From: Opitutales bacterium | Lineage (GTDB): Bacteria > Verrucomicrobiota > Verrucomicrobiia > Opitutales > JABSRG01 | Direction: 5' to 3' | NCBI GenBank assembly: GCA_028280845.1 | Contig: JANQKZ010000002.1 | Span: 1-41,732, forward strand | Length of the DNA: 41,732 nucleotides | Shown: piece by piece, positions 10,185 to 17,840 of the stretch | How positions within the stretch are numbered: position 1 is the stretch's first letter | Layout: each line of letters opens with the position of its first letter | Made by a program: the position numbers and the translations under genes | Notes under the pieces: generated by a model | Told to the model about the DNA's origin: nothing | Database searches by the model: none | The model's input: the letters and a program-made list of their open reading frames with translations, nothing else

Positions 10185-10351
10185 CCAAACCCCATCCCCA
10201 ACCTCAATCCCAATCCCCTCTCCTACTCTTACACTTACTCTGTCAAAAAAGCCAAAGCCCCCCATCCCACCTCACGAATCCGGCATCCCGCATCCACATT
10301 TCACAGATCCGTCACCAAATCCCGCTAGACATTAGACACCAGACACGAGAC
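10185..10351. repeat. Composite intergenic repeat module: hexamer array, then two heptamer arrays
   Basis: Between two divergent genes the sequence is almost entirely phased repeats. From 10185 to 10244 run C-rich hexamers that end in CCTACT, CTTACA, CTTACT (CTTACN family). From 10275 to 10295 there are three heptamers CGAATCC, GGCATCC, CGCATCC. From 10324 to 10351 there are four heptamers GCTAGAC, ATTAGAC, ACCAGAC, ACGAGAC. The last array ends 28 bp before the permease start codon. The same hexamer-then-heptamer order recurs at 16170-16282. Confidence 0.6.
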
Positions 10352-10379
10352 ACTCCGCAGAGCCTCTAGCTCTGCCCTC

Positions 10380-12143
10380 ATGTCCCCCCGCTTAGCCAAA
10401 ACCGTATACGGGATCACCACCCTCTTTTTTCTCTGCTTTTTCCTCTGGCCAATCCTTCAAGTCCTGGGCGGTGGCTTCCTCGATGCTGATGGTAACTTTA
10501 CCCTCGCTTATTTCATCGAGGTGTTTCGGAACCCGCTCTACCTCGAGGGCCTGACCAACAGCTTCGGCATGGCGATTTACACCACCCTGCTATCCCTCTT
10601 GATCGCCGTCCCGCTCGCCTTTATCGCAGATCGCTACGACTTCCCCGGAAAGGGGATCTTCATCGCGCTGATTCTCCTCCCGATCATGCTGCCTCCCTTC
10701 GTGGGGGCCATTGGGATCCGGCAAATCCTCGGCCAGTACGGAGTCCTCAACGCCTTTCTCCAACTCACCGGATTCCTCGGCGAGGGCGAAACCATCGATT
10801 GGCTGGGCCAGGGCCGCTTCTGGGGCATCATCATCATGAATGCCCTGAGCCTCTATCCCATTCTCTATTTGAACGCGGTTGCCTCCCTGGCCAACATCGA
10901 TCCTGCCATGGAGGAAGCGGCCGAAAACCTCGGGTGCCGCGGCTTCAGGAAGTTCTTTAAAATCACCCTGCCGCTCATGCGACCCGGGCTCTTCGCCGGG
11001 TGCACCATCGTTTTCATCTGGGCCTTCACCGAGCTGGGTGTCCCCCTCATCTTTGATTACAGCCGGGTCACCTCCGTCCAGATCTTTAATGGCCTCAAGG
11101 ACATCGGCGGCAATCCGTTCCCCTACGCCCTGACCACCGTCATGCTGCTGTTCAGTGTGATTTTCTACCTCGTGGGCAAGGGCCTTTTTGGCCGGAATAC
11201 CTTTGCCATGATGGCCAAGGCCAGTCACATGCGCGAGCCGAGAAAACTCGGTGCAGCAGGAAAAACCTTCTGCCTCGGTGTCTTCGGGCTGGTGACCTTC
11301 CTCGCCTTACTCCCTCACATCGGCGTCGTCCTCATCTCGTTTGCCGGTGACTGGTATAACTCCATACTTCCGCAAAGCCTGACCTTTGGAAACTACGAAC
11401 TCGCCCTCGGGCATAGCCTTACGGTTCCTGCCATTCGCAACAGCCTCCTCTATTCCTCTATCGCGGTATGTTTAAATGTCGTTCTGGGAATCGGGGTCGC
11501 CTACGTGGTCGTCCGCTCCAAATTACCGGGGCGCAATGCCCTTGATACGATGGCCATGCTCCCCCTGGCTGTCCCCGGGTTGGTCATCGCCTTCGGGTAT
11601 TATGCCATGAGCCTTCCCGGAAACTTTTTCCAATTCCCCGTCAACTGGTCTGTCATGCCCTTCTCGACATGGAATAATATGATGGACTGGGTGCGCCTGA
11701 ATTTCTTCAACGTAGCCGAATTTCCCGTCTTTGCCCTCATCATTGCCTATGCCATGCGGAAACTCCCCTTCGTGGTCAGGTCCGCCGTCGCCGGACTCCA
11801 GCAAACCAGCGTCGCCTATGAAGAGGCCGCTCAGAACCTGGGATCGCCCCCCTGGAAAGCCGCCCTCAAAATCACCTTGCCGCTCATCACCGCCAACCTC
11901 CTGGCCGGCGCTCTCCTCGCCTTTTCCCAATCCATGCTGGAGGTCAGCGACTCCTTGATTCTCGCTCAAAAACAGGCCTACTACCCCATCACCAAAGCCA
12001 TTTATGACCTCATGGGCTTCCTCGGTGATGGCAAATTTATCGCCTGCGCCCTCGGGGTCTGGGCCATGATCTTCCTGGGTATCACGATCGGCGGCGCCAG
12101 CATGATCCTCGGCAAACGCCTCGGCGCCATCTTCCGCGTCTAG
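10380..12143 (+). CDS. ABC transporter permease, fused two-domain iron(III)/FbpB type
   Basis: 587-residue inner-membrane permease with about twelve hydrophobic segments. Two BPD_transp_1 domains are fused in one chain, as in FbpB/AfuB-type ferric-iron permeases. Each has an ATPase-contacting EAA loop: EEAAENLGCRGFRKFFKITL near residue 178 and EEAAQNLGSPPWKAALKITL near residue 481. Related permeases carry iron(III), thiamine, putrescine or phosphonates; the fused form favours iron(III), but the substrate cannot be fixed because no periplasmic binding protein or ATPase gene is adjacent. The ATG at 10380 lies just after a heptamer array with no clear ribosome binding site. It converges with the TPR gene downstream. 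Confidence 0.88.
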   Translation: MSPRLAKTVYGITTLFFLCFFLWPILQVLGGGFLDADGNFTLAYFIEVFRNPLYLEGLTNSFGMAIYTTLLSLLIAVPLAFIADRYDFPGKGIFIALILLPIMLPPFVGAIGIRQILGQYGVLNAFLQLTGFLGEGETIDWLGQGRFWGIIIMNALSLYPILYLNAVASLANIDPAMEEAAENLGCRGFRKFFKITLPLMRPGLFAGCTIVFIWAFTELGVPLIFDYSRVTSVQIFNGLKDIGGNPFPYALTTVMLLFSVIFYLVGKGLFGRNTFAMMAKASHMREPRKLGAAGKTFCLGVFGLVTFLALLPHIGVVLISFAGDWYNSILPQSLTFGNYELALGHSLTVPAIRNSLLYSSIAVCLNVVLGIGVAYVVVRSKLPGRNALDTMAMLPLAVPGLVIAFGYYAMSLPGNFFQFPVNWSVMPFSTWNNMMDWVRLNFFNVAEFPVFALIIAYAMRKLPFVVRSAVAGLQQTSVAYEEAAQNLGSPPWKAALKITLPLITANLLAGALLAFSQSMLEVSDSLILAQKQAYYPITKAIYDLMGFLGDGKFIACALGVWAMIFLGITIGGASMILGKRLGAIFRV

Positions 12144-12200
12144 GCGCGTGCATGGCCAGAATGCTCCAACACGGCCTGGCCGTATAAAAAACCACCGTAG

Positions 12201-12239
12201 GGCCACTTGCTTGCAAGTTGGCCAAAACGCCTTTTGGCG
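12201..12239. terminator. Pair of hairpins between convergent genes, possible bidirectional terminator
   Basis: GGCCACTTGC-TT-GCAAGTTGGCC (12201-12223) folds into a stem of about ten pairs with one bulged base. It is followed by AAAA and CGCC-TTTT-GGCG (12228-12239). The site lies between convergent genes, where a shared terminator is expected, but there is no long T-run on either strand. The ACTTGC/GCAAGT core recurs at 23311-23357, so it may instead be a dispersed hairpin repeat. Confidence 0.4.
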
Positions 12240-12272
12240 ATCTTCGCGCCCTTCTGTTAAAAACAAAACAGA

Positions 12273-13661
12273 CTATTGGCGATAAAGCTGTTCCACCTTA
12301 TCCGCTACATCCCGATACATCAGGTCTACGGAATACAAGGCTTTAAACTCTGCTGCCGCCAGCTCTCGGCTCCCCGCTGCTTCGTACGCTAAACCCAATT
12401 CATAAACGATTTCCTTTTTCAAATCGTCCATTTCCTCATATTCGGCTTTGGCCAGCGTCAACTGCTCCCCGGCCATGTCAGCAAATCCCTTCGCTCGATA
12501 CGCCTTCCCCAGATTCAGTAGGCTCATCACCCGCACCTTTGGATGCCGAACAGCCTGCTGAAACTGGGCAATGGCCTCATTCAATAAGCCGTCTTCAAGA
12601 AGCAGAACCCCGAGATCGAACCGGTGGGTCCCTTCATGGGGATATCGTTTCACCAATCGCTCCGCCTCCTCACGCCTGAACTCGCGCAGATCATTCTCCG
12701 CCTGCTCCAGGGCCTCCGCTTGCGGAGTGCCTTCCGCAGTTCCCGCAGCTCGTAGACGCCCCACTTCACCCTCATAATGGGACTTCCGATAATCTGACTC
12801 CAGCCGTTCCAGGGAAACGTCCACCTGCCCCATCGGCGTTGCCCGGGCTCGCCCAATCCACTCGATGGCCGCCTGCCAGTTGCCCACCTTCTGGTAGAGT
12901 CCCGCAATTTCTTTGAGCAGATTCACATCATCAGGCCATGCCTCCAGGGCGGCCTCCGCCCGGGCCAGTAATTGGTCTAACCCGCTCTGGTCCGTCTGAG
13001 CCCGGCTGGCTTGTTCCAACTCGCGGACCGTTTGTTCATCCTTCAGCTTCGACCGGAACCCGCCTTCCGATTCCCAGCCGCCGCTCTGGATCGAATGCGT
13101 CACCGATGCATGCTTCACCAGTTCCTGACCCGCGCTATCCCTGGGGTTGAGCAGCATGAGCCGTTCACCCACTCCAATCGCGGCGGCATGGCGGCCGAGC
13201 TTCAAATAGACCTGCCCCAGGGCTTTCAAATTACTCGCCTGGTCCGGATCAACGGCCCGAATCCCCTCATACGCCAAAGCCGCTGTATTCCAGAGGCCCA
13301 AAGCTTCCGCCGCCTCTCCCAACTGACGATGCGCCTGCACATTCCCCAGATCTTTGGCCAGTAGCATCTCTGCCTGGATCATTGCCTGCTCTGGGTCTTT
13401 ATTCCGCTTCAGACAACCCAAAAACATCGGCGCCCGCGTCACCTTACCCAGCAGACCTTTCGCCCCGCCGGCAGGCCCAGTCCCTTTCGTCTGGGCCTTA
13501 CGCAGAAGGGCCCGCACCTCGTAACACCCGGGAAACCGCTTCAGGATCTCGGTGCACACGGGCACCGCATAGGCCGGATTCCCGGAGTCGGTTGCTTTTT
13601 TTGCATGAGCCACCTGCTGCTGCAACCGCGGGTCCAGTTCAGATAAGGGTATTTCTTCCAT
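12273..13661 (-). CDS. Tetratricopeptide-repeat protein
   Basis: 462 residues, mostly helical TPR units. Visible repeats include NVQAHRQLGEAAEALGLWN, ALAYEGIRAVDPDQASNLKA, LGQVYLKLGRHAAAIGVGE, VNLLKEIAGLYQKVGNWQAA and FDLGVLLLEDGLLNEAIAQF. There is no signal peptide and no catalytic domain, so a cytoplasmic scaffold is likely; residues about 70-90 (GLLGKVTRAPMFLGCLKR) could associate weakly with membrane. It follows glmM on the same strand with a 46-bp gap, so it may be the last gene of a trpD-glmM-TPR operon. The specific role is unknown. Confidence 0.8.
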   Translation of the reverse strand: MEEIPLSELDPRLQQQVAHAKKATDSGNPAYAVPVCTEILKRFPGCYEVRALLRKAQTKGTGPAGGAKGLLGKVTRAPMFLGCLKRNKDPEQAMIQAEMLLAKDLGNVQAHRQLGEAAEALGLWNTAALAYEGIRAVDPDQASNLKALGQVYLKLGRHAAAIGVGERLMLLNPRDSAGQELVKHASVTHSIQSGGWESEGGFRSKLKDEQTVRELEQASRAQTDQSGLDQLLARAEAALEAWPDDVNLLKEIAGLYQKVGNWQAAIEWIGRARATPMGQVDVSLERLESDYRKSHYEGEVGRLRAAGTAEGTPQAEALEQAENDLREFRREEAERLVKRYPHEGTHRFDLGVLLLEDGLLNEAIAQFQQAVRHPKVRVMSLLNLGKAYRAKGFADMAGEQLTLAKAEYEEMDDLKKEIVYELGLAYEAAGSRELAAAEFKALYSVDLMYRDVADKVEQLYRQ

Positions 13662-13707
13662 CCCAACTCAATCGGGATATCAGATCCACGCCCTCCGCTG
13701 TCAATGG

Positions 13708-15066
13708 TCAACCCACAACCGACAGGTCTTTTGACGCCGCTGTAACAAGCGCTCTCAATCCCCGTTGGGCTTCATCCTCCAAGGCATGCTCCGTCAATAA
13801 TCTTAATTTGGGTTCTGTCCCGGAGTAGCGTACCAGGACGCGCCCTTTGCTGCCCCATTGTGTTTCGAGCTCTCGGACCGCAGCCGCAAGCGCAAGACAC
13901 GCTGTCAACGGAGCTTTCTCCTCCACCCGCAGACTCCCGGTTTTCTGGGGAAACAAAGGGATGGCATCCGCCAGTTCTCTCAGGGTTTTCCCCGTTTCCC
14001 GAACCACCTGCAAGGTCATCAATCCAGCCACGAGGCCGTCTCCAGTCATGGCATATTGACCGAAAATAAGGTGGCCACTGTTCTCACCCCCAAAACGGCA
14101 ACCCTCCGCCTTCATCCGCTGGGCGACATTTCGATCACCGATATCCGACCGGTAGACCTCACCTCCATGATCGCGAATAGCCTGATCCAGCCCCCCATTA
14201 CTCTGAACCGTAGCCACCAACTTACCGGAAGTATTCCATCCGGCCGTCATACTGGCCAACCCATGCAAGCCGAGAAGTTGATCCCCATCGATCACCTTCC
14301 CCGTATGATCTACAAAAATGACTCGATCTCCGTCTCCATCGTGCGCCAGGCCAAGCAATGCTGCCTCCGCCCGCACCCACTCCCCCAGCAGCCGAGGATG
14401 CTCGCTCCCGCAGTTCACATTGATTTGTGAACCATCCGGATCGTCCCCAAGCTGGACAACATCTGCCCCCAGCCGCCTTAAGACCTCCGGCGTGACCAGA
14501 CGGGTAGCCCCATTAGCGGTATCCACCACCAGTTTCATTCCGCTTAGATCGAGCTCAGAGAACTGCTTCAGCAGGCCCGCGATATAGCCCTCTACAATCG
14601 CCTCATCAGCATCGGAGTCTGAGCTGGCCTCCGCATCGAAATTGGAATCCAGGTTCCCCAAAAGCCCTTCGATCACAACCTCCTCCGCAGGTTCCAGTTT
14701 CTCTCCTCTCTCATTGAACAACTTAAACCCATTATCCGTTACCGGGTTGTGGGAGGCCGTTATCATCACCCCAAGCTTCGCTTCACGTGCCTTCACCGTC
14801 CAGGCAAGCACAGGGGTGGGCACAATTCCAATGCGTTCGATCCAAAAACCGGGGCCGCTTTCCTGAAGGCCGGCTTCCACCGCTCTCGCCAAATCGGCTC
14901 CCGAGGGTCGCGGGTCTCGACCTATATAGATCGTTCCCTCAGGAACGGATCCCGTGGTCGCAAGCCAACGCCCCAGAGCTTGACCAAAGGCATATGCGAA
15001 GCCGGGATTAATCACCGGTCCTCCCACGGGTCCCCGGATCCCATCAGTACCAAAATAGCGGGTCAT
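13708..15066 (-). CDS. glmM: Phosphoglucosamine mutase GlmM
   Basis: Converts glucosamine-6-phosphate to glucosamine-1-phosphate for UDP-GlcNAc, peptidoglycan and lipid A synthesis. The 452-residue length fits GlmM (about 445). Four family motifs are present in order: the phosphoserine loop MITASHNPVTDNGFK (Ser105), the magnesium loop AHDGDGDRVIFVD, the sugar-binding FGGENSGHLIFG, and the phosphate-binding RYSGTEPKLRLL. The N-terminus YFGTDGIRGPVG is typical of GlmM rather than of phosphomannomutase. Its start codon overlaps the trpD stop by 4 bp (ATGA), implying translational coupling. Confidence 0.95.
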   Translation of the reverse strand: MTRYFGTDGIRGPVGGPVINPGFAYAFGQALGRWLATTGSVPEGTIYIGRDPRPSGADLARAVEAGLQESGPGFWIERIGIVPTPVLAWTVKAREAKLGVMITASHNPVTDNGFKLFNERGEKLEPAEEVVIEGLLGNLDSNFDAEASSDSDADEAIVEGYIAGLLKQFSELDLSGMKLVVDTANGATRLVTPEVLRRLGADVVQLGDDPDGSQINVNCGSEHPRLLGEWVRAEAALLGLAHDGDGDRVIFVDHTGKVIDGDQLLGLHGLASMTAGWNTSGKLVATVQSNGGLDQAIRDHGGEVYRSDIGDRNVAQRMKAEGCRFGGENSGHLIFGQYAMTGDGLVAGLMTLQVVRETGKTLRELADAIPLFPQKTGSLRVEEKAPLTACLALAAAVRELETQWGSKGRVLVRYSGTEPKLRLLTEHALEDEAQRGLRALVTAASKDLSVVG

Positions 15067-16115
15067 CGCATAAAAAAGGACCGGGCATTTTCCAGCCAGG
15101 AAGAAACCGCTCCGCTCTCCACCAGGTCTTTAGCCAGTTCAATCCCGTGAGTCAGGGAATCGGATCGCCGCATCACCCAGAAACCAGCACCTGCGTTCAG
15201 GTAAATCGTTTCCTGAAGACCTGCGGGCCCGCGCCCGTCCAGCAAGGCCAGCAGAGTCTGGAAATTTTCCTCAGCATCCCCTCCGCGAATCTGTTCTACA
15301 TCAGCCAACTGCAAATTCAGGTCTCCCGGTTGATAAGTCACATTGAGATCCTTCAACTCTCCCACCCCTCGAACATAGGAAGGGCCCGCTGTCGTAAATT
15401 TATCCACCACGCCTTCTGGAAAAGTCTTTCCATGGACCACCAACCCACGCGCTAGACCCATCTGGTTCAACGTCTCTGCCAGTGGCTCTACCCAATGCTC
15501 CGAATAAACCCCCATAACCTGATACTTCGGACGAGCCGGATTGATCAGCGGACCTAGAATATTAAAAACGGTCCGCCGTCCTTCCTTGGCCAACTCCATT
15601 CGCACGGGAACAATATGCTTGAACGCCGGGTGGTAGGACCGGGCAAACATGAAAGCAAAATTCAACTCCCGGAGCGCTTGGGTCATCAATTCCACATCCC
15701 CGTCCAGCGGAACCCCCACTCGCTCGAGCAAGTCCGCGGTCCCACTCTTCGAGGTCGCTCCCCGATTCCCATGCTTGATTACCTTGATTCCCGCCGCGGC
15801 TAAAACAAAGCACGTCGTAGTCGAGATATTGAAAGCCCCACTGTGGTCACCTCCAGTACCGACGTAATCAATACCCTCCTGGGCCATTTCTAAAATGGCA
15901 TCACCTGGACTGATGGCCCGTGACAGGAAGGCCTTGGCCATCGCGGCAATTTCCTCTGGAGTCTCTCCCTTCTCACTCAGGGCCACCAGAAAGGCTTTCT
16001 TCGCCTCACCCGACACCGACTCTTGCGCCAGCGCCGCCGCCGCCGCTTCCACCGCGGCCACGTCCAACGACACCCCCTCCTTCAACTGTTCCGTTAATCC
16101 AAGCAGCGTTTCCAT
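15063..16115 (-). CDS. trpD: Anthranilate phosphoribosyltransferase
   Basis: Second committed step of tryptophan synthesis, joining anthranilate and PRPP. The 350 residues carry the PRPP-binding glycine loop VGTGGD (residues 85-90), NISTTTCFVLAAAGI, KHGNRGATSKSGTADLLE (residues 114-131) and the anthranilate-site region RSYHPAFKHIVPVR. The family alternatives (nucleoside phosphorylases) lack GTGGD-x5-NIST. No other trp gene is nearby; the partner is glmM, overlapped by 4 bp. It is divergent from uppP across a repeat-rich 190-bp region that must hold both promoters. Confidence 0.94.
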   Translation of the reverse strand: METLLGLTEQLKEGVSLDVAAVEAAAAALAQESVSGEAKKAFLVALSEKGETPEEIAAMAKAFLSRAISPGDAILEMAQEGIDYVGTGGDHSGAFNISTTTCFVLAAAGIKVIKHGNRGATSKSGTADLLERVGVPLDGDVELMTQALRELNFAFMFARSYHPAFKHIVPVRMELAKEGRRTVFNILGPLINPARPKYQVMGVYSEHWVEPLAETLNQMGLARGLVVHGKTFPEGVVDKFTTAGPSYVRGVGELKDLNVTYQPGDLNLQLADVEQIRGGDAEENFQTLLALLDGRGPAGLQETIYLNAGAGFWVMRRSDSLTHGIELAKDLVESGAVSSWLENARSFFMR

Positions 16116-16169
16116 ATTCCCCTACCCAAGTAAACCTCCCCCCCACTAACAAGCCCAAATCCACAATCC

Positions 16170-16282
16170 CTTACTCCTGCTCTTACGCTTACACCCCTCC
16201 CCACTTCCGGTTTCACCCGCAGGCATTCCCCTCCCCCGGCACTAGACACTAGACACCAGACACTAGACACTAGACACCAGAC
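16170..16282. repeat. Composite intergenic repeat module: CTTACN hexamers, then perfect ACYAGAC heptamers
   Basis: The trpD-uppP divergent gap contains CTTACT, CCTGCT, CTTACG, CTTACA (16170-16193). After a C-rich spacer come six perfect heptamers ACTAGAC, ACTAGAC, ACCAGAC, ACTAGAC, ACTAGAC, ACCAGAC (16241-16282). The array ends 23 bp before the uppP start codon. Both families and their order match 10185-10351. Confidence 0.75.
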
Positions 16283-16305
16283 ACAAAACCCCAAACACTC
16301 CCCAT

Positions 16306-17352
16306 GTGCTCAAAAAGTCCCTTCTCACCAGTCTCTCCTTGCTCCTCTTCTGCTCCACCCTGGGCGCCCAGCAACCAGAGGCCGATACCCGGAACCCAAC
16401 GGCCGGAGACCGGCGTCCGGAAACCACCGTCAACCAGGCACCATCCCGCCTCCTCACCCTGACCTATACCGACGCCGTCATCCTCGGCCTGGTGGAAGGA
16501 ATTACCGAATATCTCCCCATTTCCTCGACGGGCCACCTCATTCTCACCAATGAGCTCCTCGGCCTCAACCAGAACACCCCCCTTACTCCGGATTCCGCTT
16601 CCGCTCCATCTTCACCAAACCCCGAACCCTTCACCCTCAAAGAAGCCGCCGACGCCTACGCCATCATCATCCAGGCTGGAGCCATTGCCGCCGTCGTGCT
16701 GTTATATTGGAAACGGCTGCTCGGCATGGCCGCTGGCCTCCTCGGAAAGGACCCGGAGGGTCTCCGCCTCGCCCGAAACATCATCATTTCATTCATCCCG
16801 GCGGTCATCCTGGGCCTCCTGTTGGATGACCTCATCGAATTCTACCTGTTTGGGCCCGTTCCTGTGATTATTGCGCTGATTGCTGGAGGCATCCTCATGC
16901 TGGCTGTCGAGGGCTGGCGGAAAAAGCAATCTATCTCCACGGAGCAGGGTGGCAGCACGAAGGAACTCGATCTCCCGGATTTATCCGTCAAGCAGGCCCT
17001 CACCATAGGCTTGCTCCAATGTGTCGCCATGTGGCCCGGAACCAGCCGATCCATGATGACCATCGTCGGCGGCTACGTCGTTGGACTCAAACCGGCCCGC
17101 GCCGCAGAATACAGCTTCCTCCTGGGCCTCATAACCCTTTCTGCTGCAGCAGCTTATAAAACACTAAAGAGCGGTGAAATGATGATGCAGGTCCTTGACC
17201 CCGGCCCCGTCCTCCTCGGTATCCTCATCGCCTTTATCTCCGCTGCTCTCGCTATCAAGTGGCTGGTCGCCTACCTCACCAGACATGGCCTCGCCCTCTT
17301 CGCCATCTACCGCTTCTTCCTCGCCGCCCTCGCCGCCCTCTTCCTCCTCTAA
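16306..17352 (+). CDS. uppP: Undecaprenyl-diphosphatase UppP (BacA) with unusual N-terminal extension
   Basis: Integral membrane phosphatase that recycles undecaprenyl pyrophosphate to the lipid carrier used for peptidoglycan and O-antigen. The first catalytic motif EGITEYLPISSTGHLIL starts at residue 64, and the second, WPGTSRSMMTIVGG, near residue 242. Multiple membrane segments follow the normal order, ending in FAIYRFFLAALAALFLL. Two oddities: residues 1-20 resemble a cleavable signal peptide (LLTSLSLLLFCSTLGA) followed by a polar linker encoded by a heptamer array, and a P/S-rich insertion (residues about 84-104) lies between the first motif and the next helix. At 348 residues it is longer than typical UppP (about 270). 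The start used is GTG; an ATG at 16304 is out of frame. Confidence 0.93.
   Translation: MLKKSLLTSLSLLLFCSTLGAQQPEADTRNPTAGDRRPETTVNQAPSRLLTLTYTDAVILGLVEGITEYLPISSTGHLILTNELLGLNQNTPLTPDSASAPSSPNPEPFTLKEAADAYAIIIQAGAIAAVVLLYWKRLLGMAAGLLGKDPEGLRLARNIIISFIPAVILGLLLDDLIEFYLFGPVPVIIALIAGGILMLAVEGWRKKQSISTEQGGSTKELDLPDLSVKQALTIGLLQCVAMWPGTSRSMMTIVGGYVVGLKPARAAEYSFLLGLITLSAAAAYKTLKSGEMMMQVLDPGPVLLGILIAFISAALAIKWLVAYLTRHGLALFAIYRFFLAALAALFLL
16377..16425 (+). repeat. In-frame heptamer array inside uppP (consensus GGNNNCC)
   Basis: Seven consecutive heptamers AGAGGCC, GATACCC, GGAACCC, AACGGCC, GGAGACC, GGCGTCC, GGAAACC encode the polar linker right after the signal-like segment of UppP. Because seven is not a multiple of three, the array translates as a non-repetitive peptide (EADTRNPTAGDRRPETT), hiding the repeat at protein level. 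Confidence 0.5.
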
Positions 17353-17507
17353 CCCCCGCCAGAATCCCAGTCGAAATCGCCATCAACGGAACGATGCAGA
17401 GGTGGCGCATCAGATCCTCCCCGGGAAACCCGCTTCGCCTCAGCGACTCTGTGAGAAAAGCCCGCGTTCCTCGCCACCTCCCACCGACAAAAAACTCCTG
17501 ATCTTCC

Positions 17508-17536
17508 TTGACGCTGGGGGAGGCATTCCATACTAC
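17508..17536 (+). promoter_or_regulatory. Candidate sigma-70 promoter for rpmF-plsX-fabH
   Basis: TTGACG (17508-17513), a 17-bp spacer, then TACTAC (17531-17536): a good -35, ideal spacing and a moderate -10, about 65 bp upstream of the rpmF start. The rest of the 250-bp gap after uppP shows no gene. Confidence 0.4.
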
Positions 17537-17602
17537 CTACTCCTTTTAACAATTTCCGATTCGCCACGCCGATACCAATTTCTAGTTTAACCAAGCAATC
17601 CC

Positions 17603-17782
17603 ATGGGACAGCCAAAACGTAAACATTCCAAAATGCGCAGCCGTAAACGCCGCGGCGCAAACCGCTTTCAAGCTCCTCAGGTAGCCAAAGACCCCACCGA
17701 CGGTTCCACCTTCCTGCCCCACCGCATCAACCCGGCTAATGGGATGTATCGGGGGCGTCAGGTCCTTGACGTCGAACTCTAA
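17603..17782 (+). CDS. rpmF: 50S ribosomal protein L32
   Basis: A 59-residue basic protein from ATG 17603 to TAA 17782. The N-terminus MGQPKRKHSKMRSRKRRGAN matches the conserved L32 start (A-x-PKRK-x-SK-x-R...KRR), and the C-terminal part has THRI/PHRINPANGMYRGRQVL. L32 usually has four zinc-binding cysteines or none; this copy has none, so it is a zinc-independent (C-minus) form. Its place directly before plsX and fabH is the classic bacterial rpmF-plsX-fab arrangement, which confirms the call. The usual upstream yceD (DUF177) gene is absent. Confidence 0.9.
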   Translation: MGQPKRKHSKMRSRKRRGANRFQAPQVAKDPTDGSTFLPHRINPANGMYRGRQVLDVEL

Positions 17783-17840
17783 ATTGAGTCCCGCTCCTCC
17801 TTGGTCCCCGGCAACCTGGGAATAGCCTTCCCGCCGACCT

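Noticed and set aside
10590-11228. Long minus-strand frame inside the ABC permease gene
   Set aside because: Antisense shadow of a well-supported permease; its charged composition mirrors the GC-rich codons of the real gene.
16241-16282. CRISPR-like array
   Set aside because: The unit is only 7 bp and has no spacers; it is a simple tandem heptamer repeat. No CRISPR array or cas gene is present in the window.
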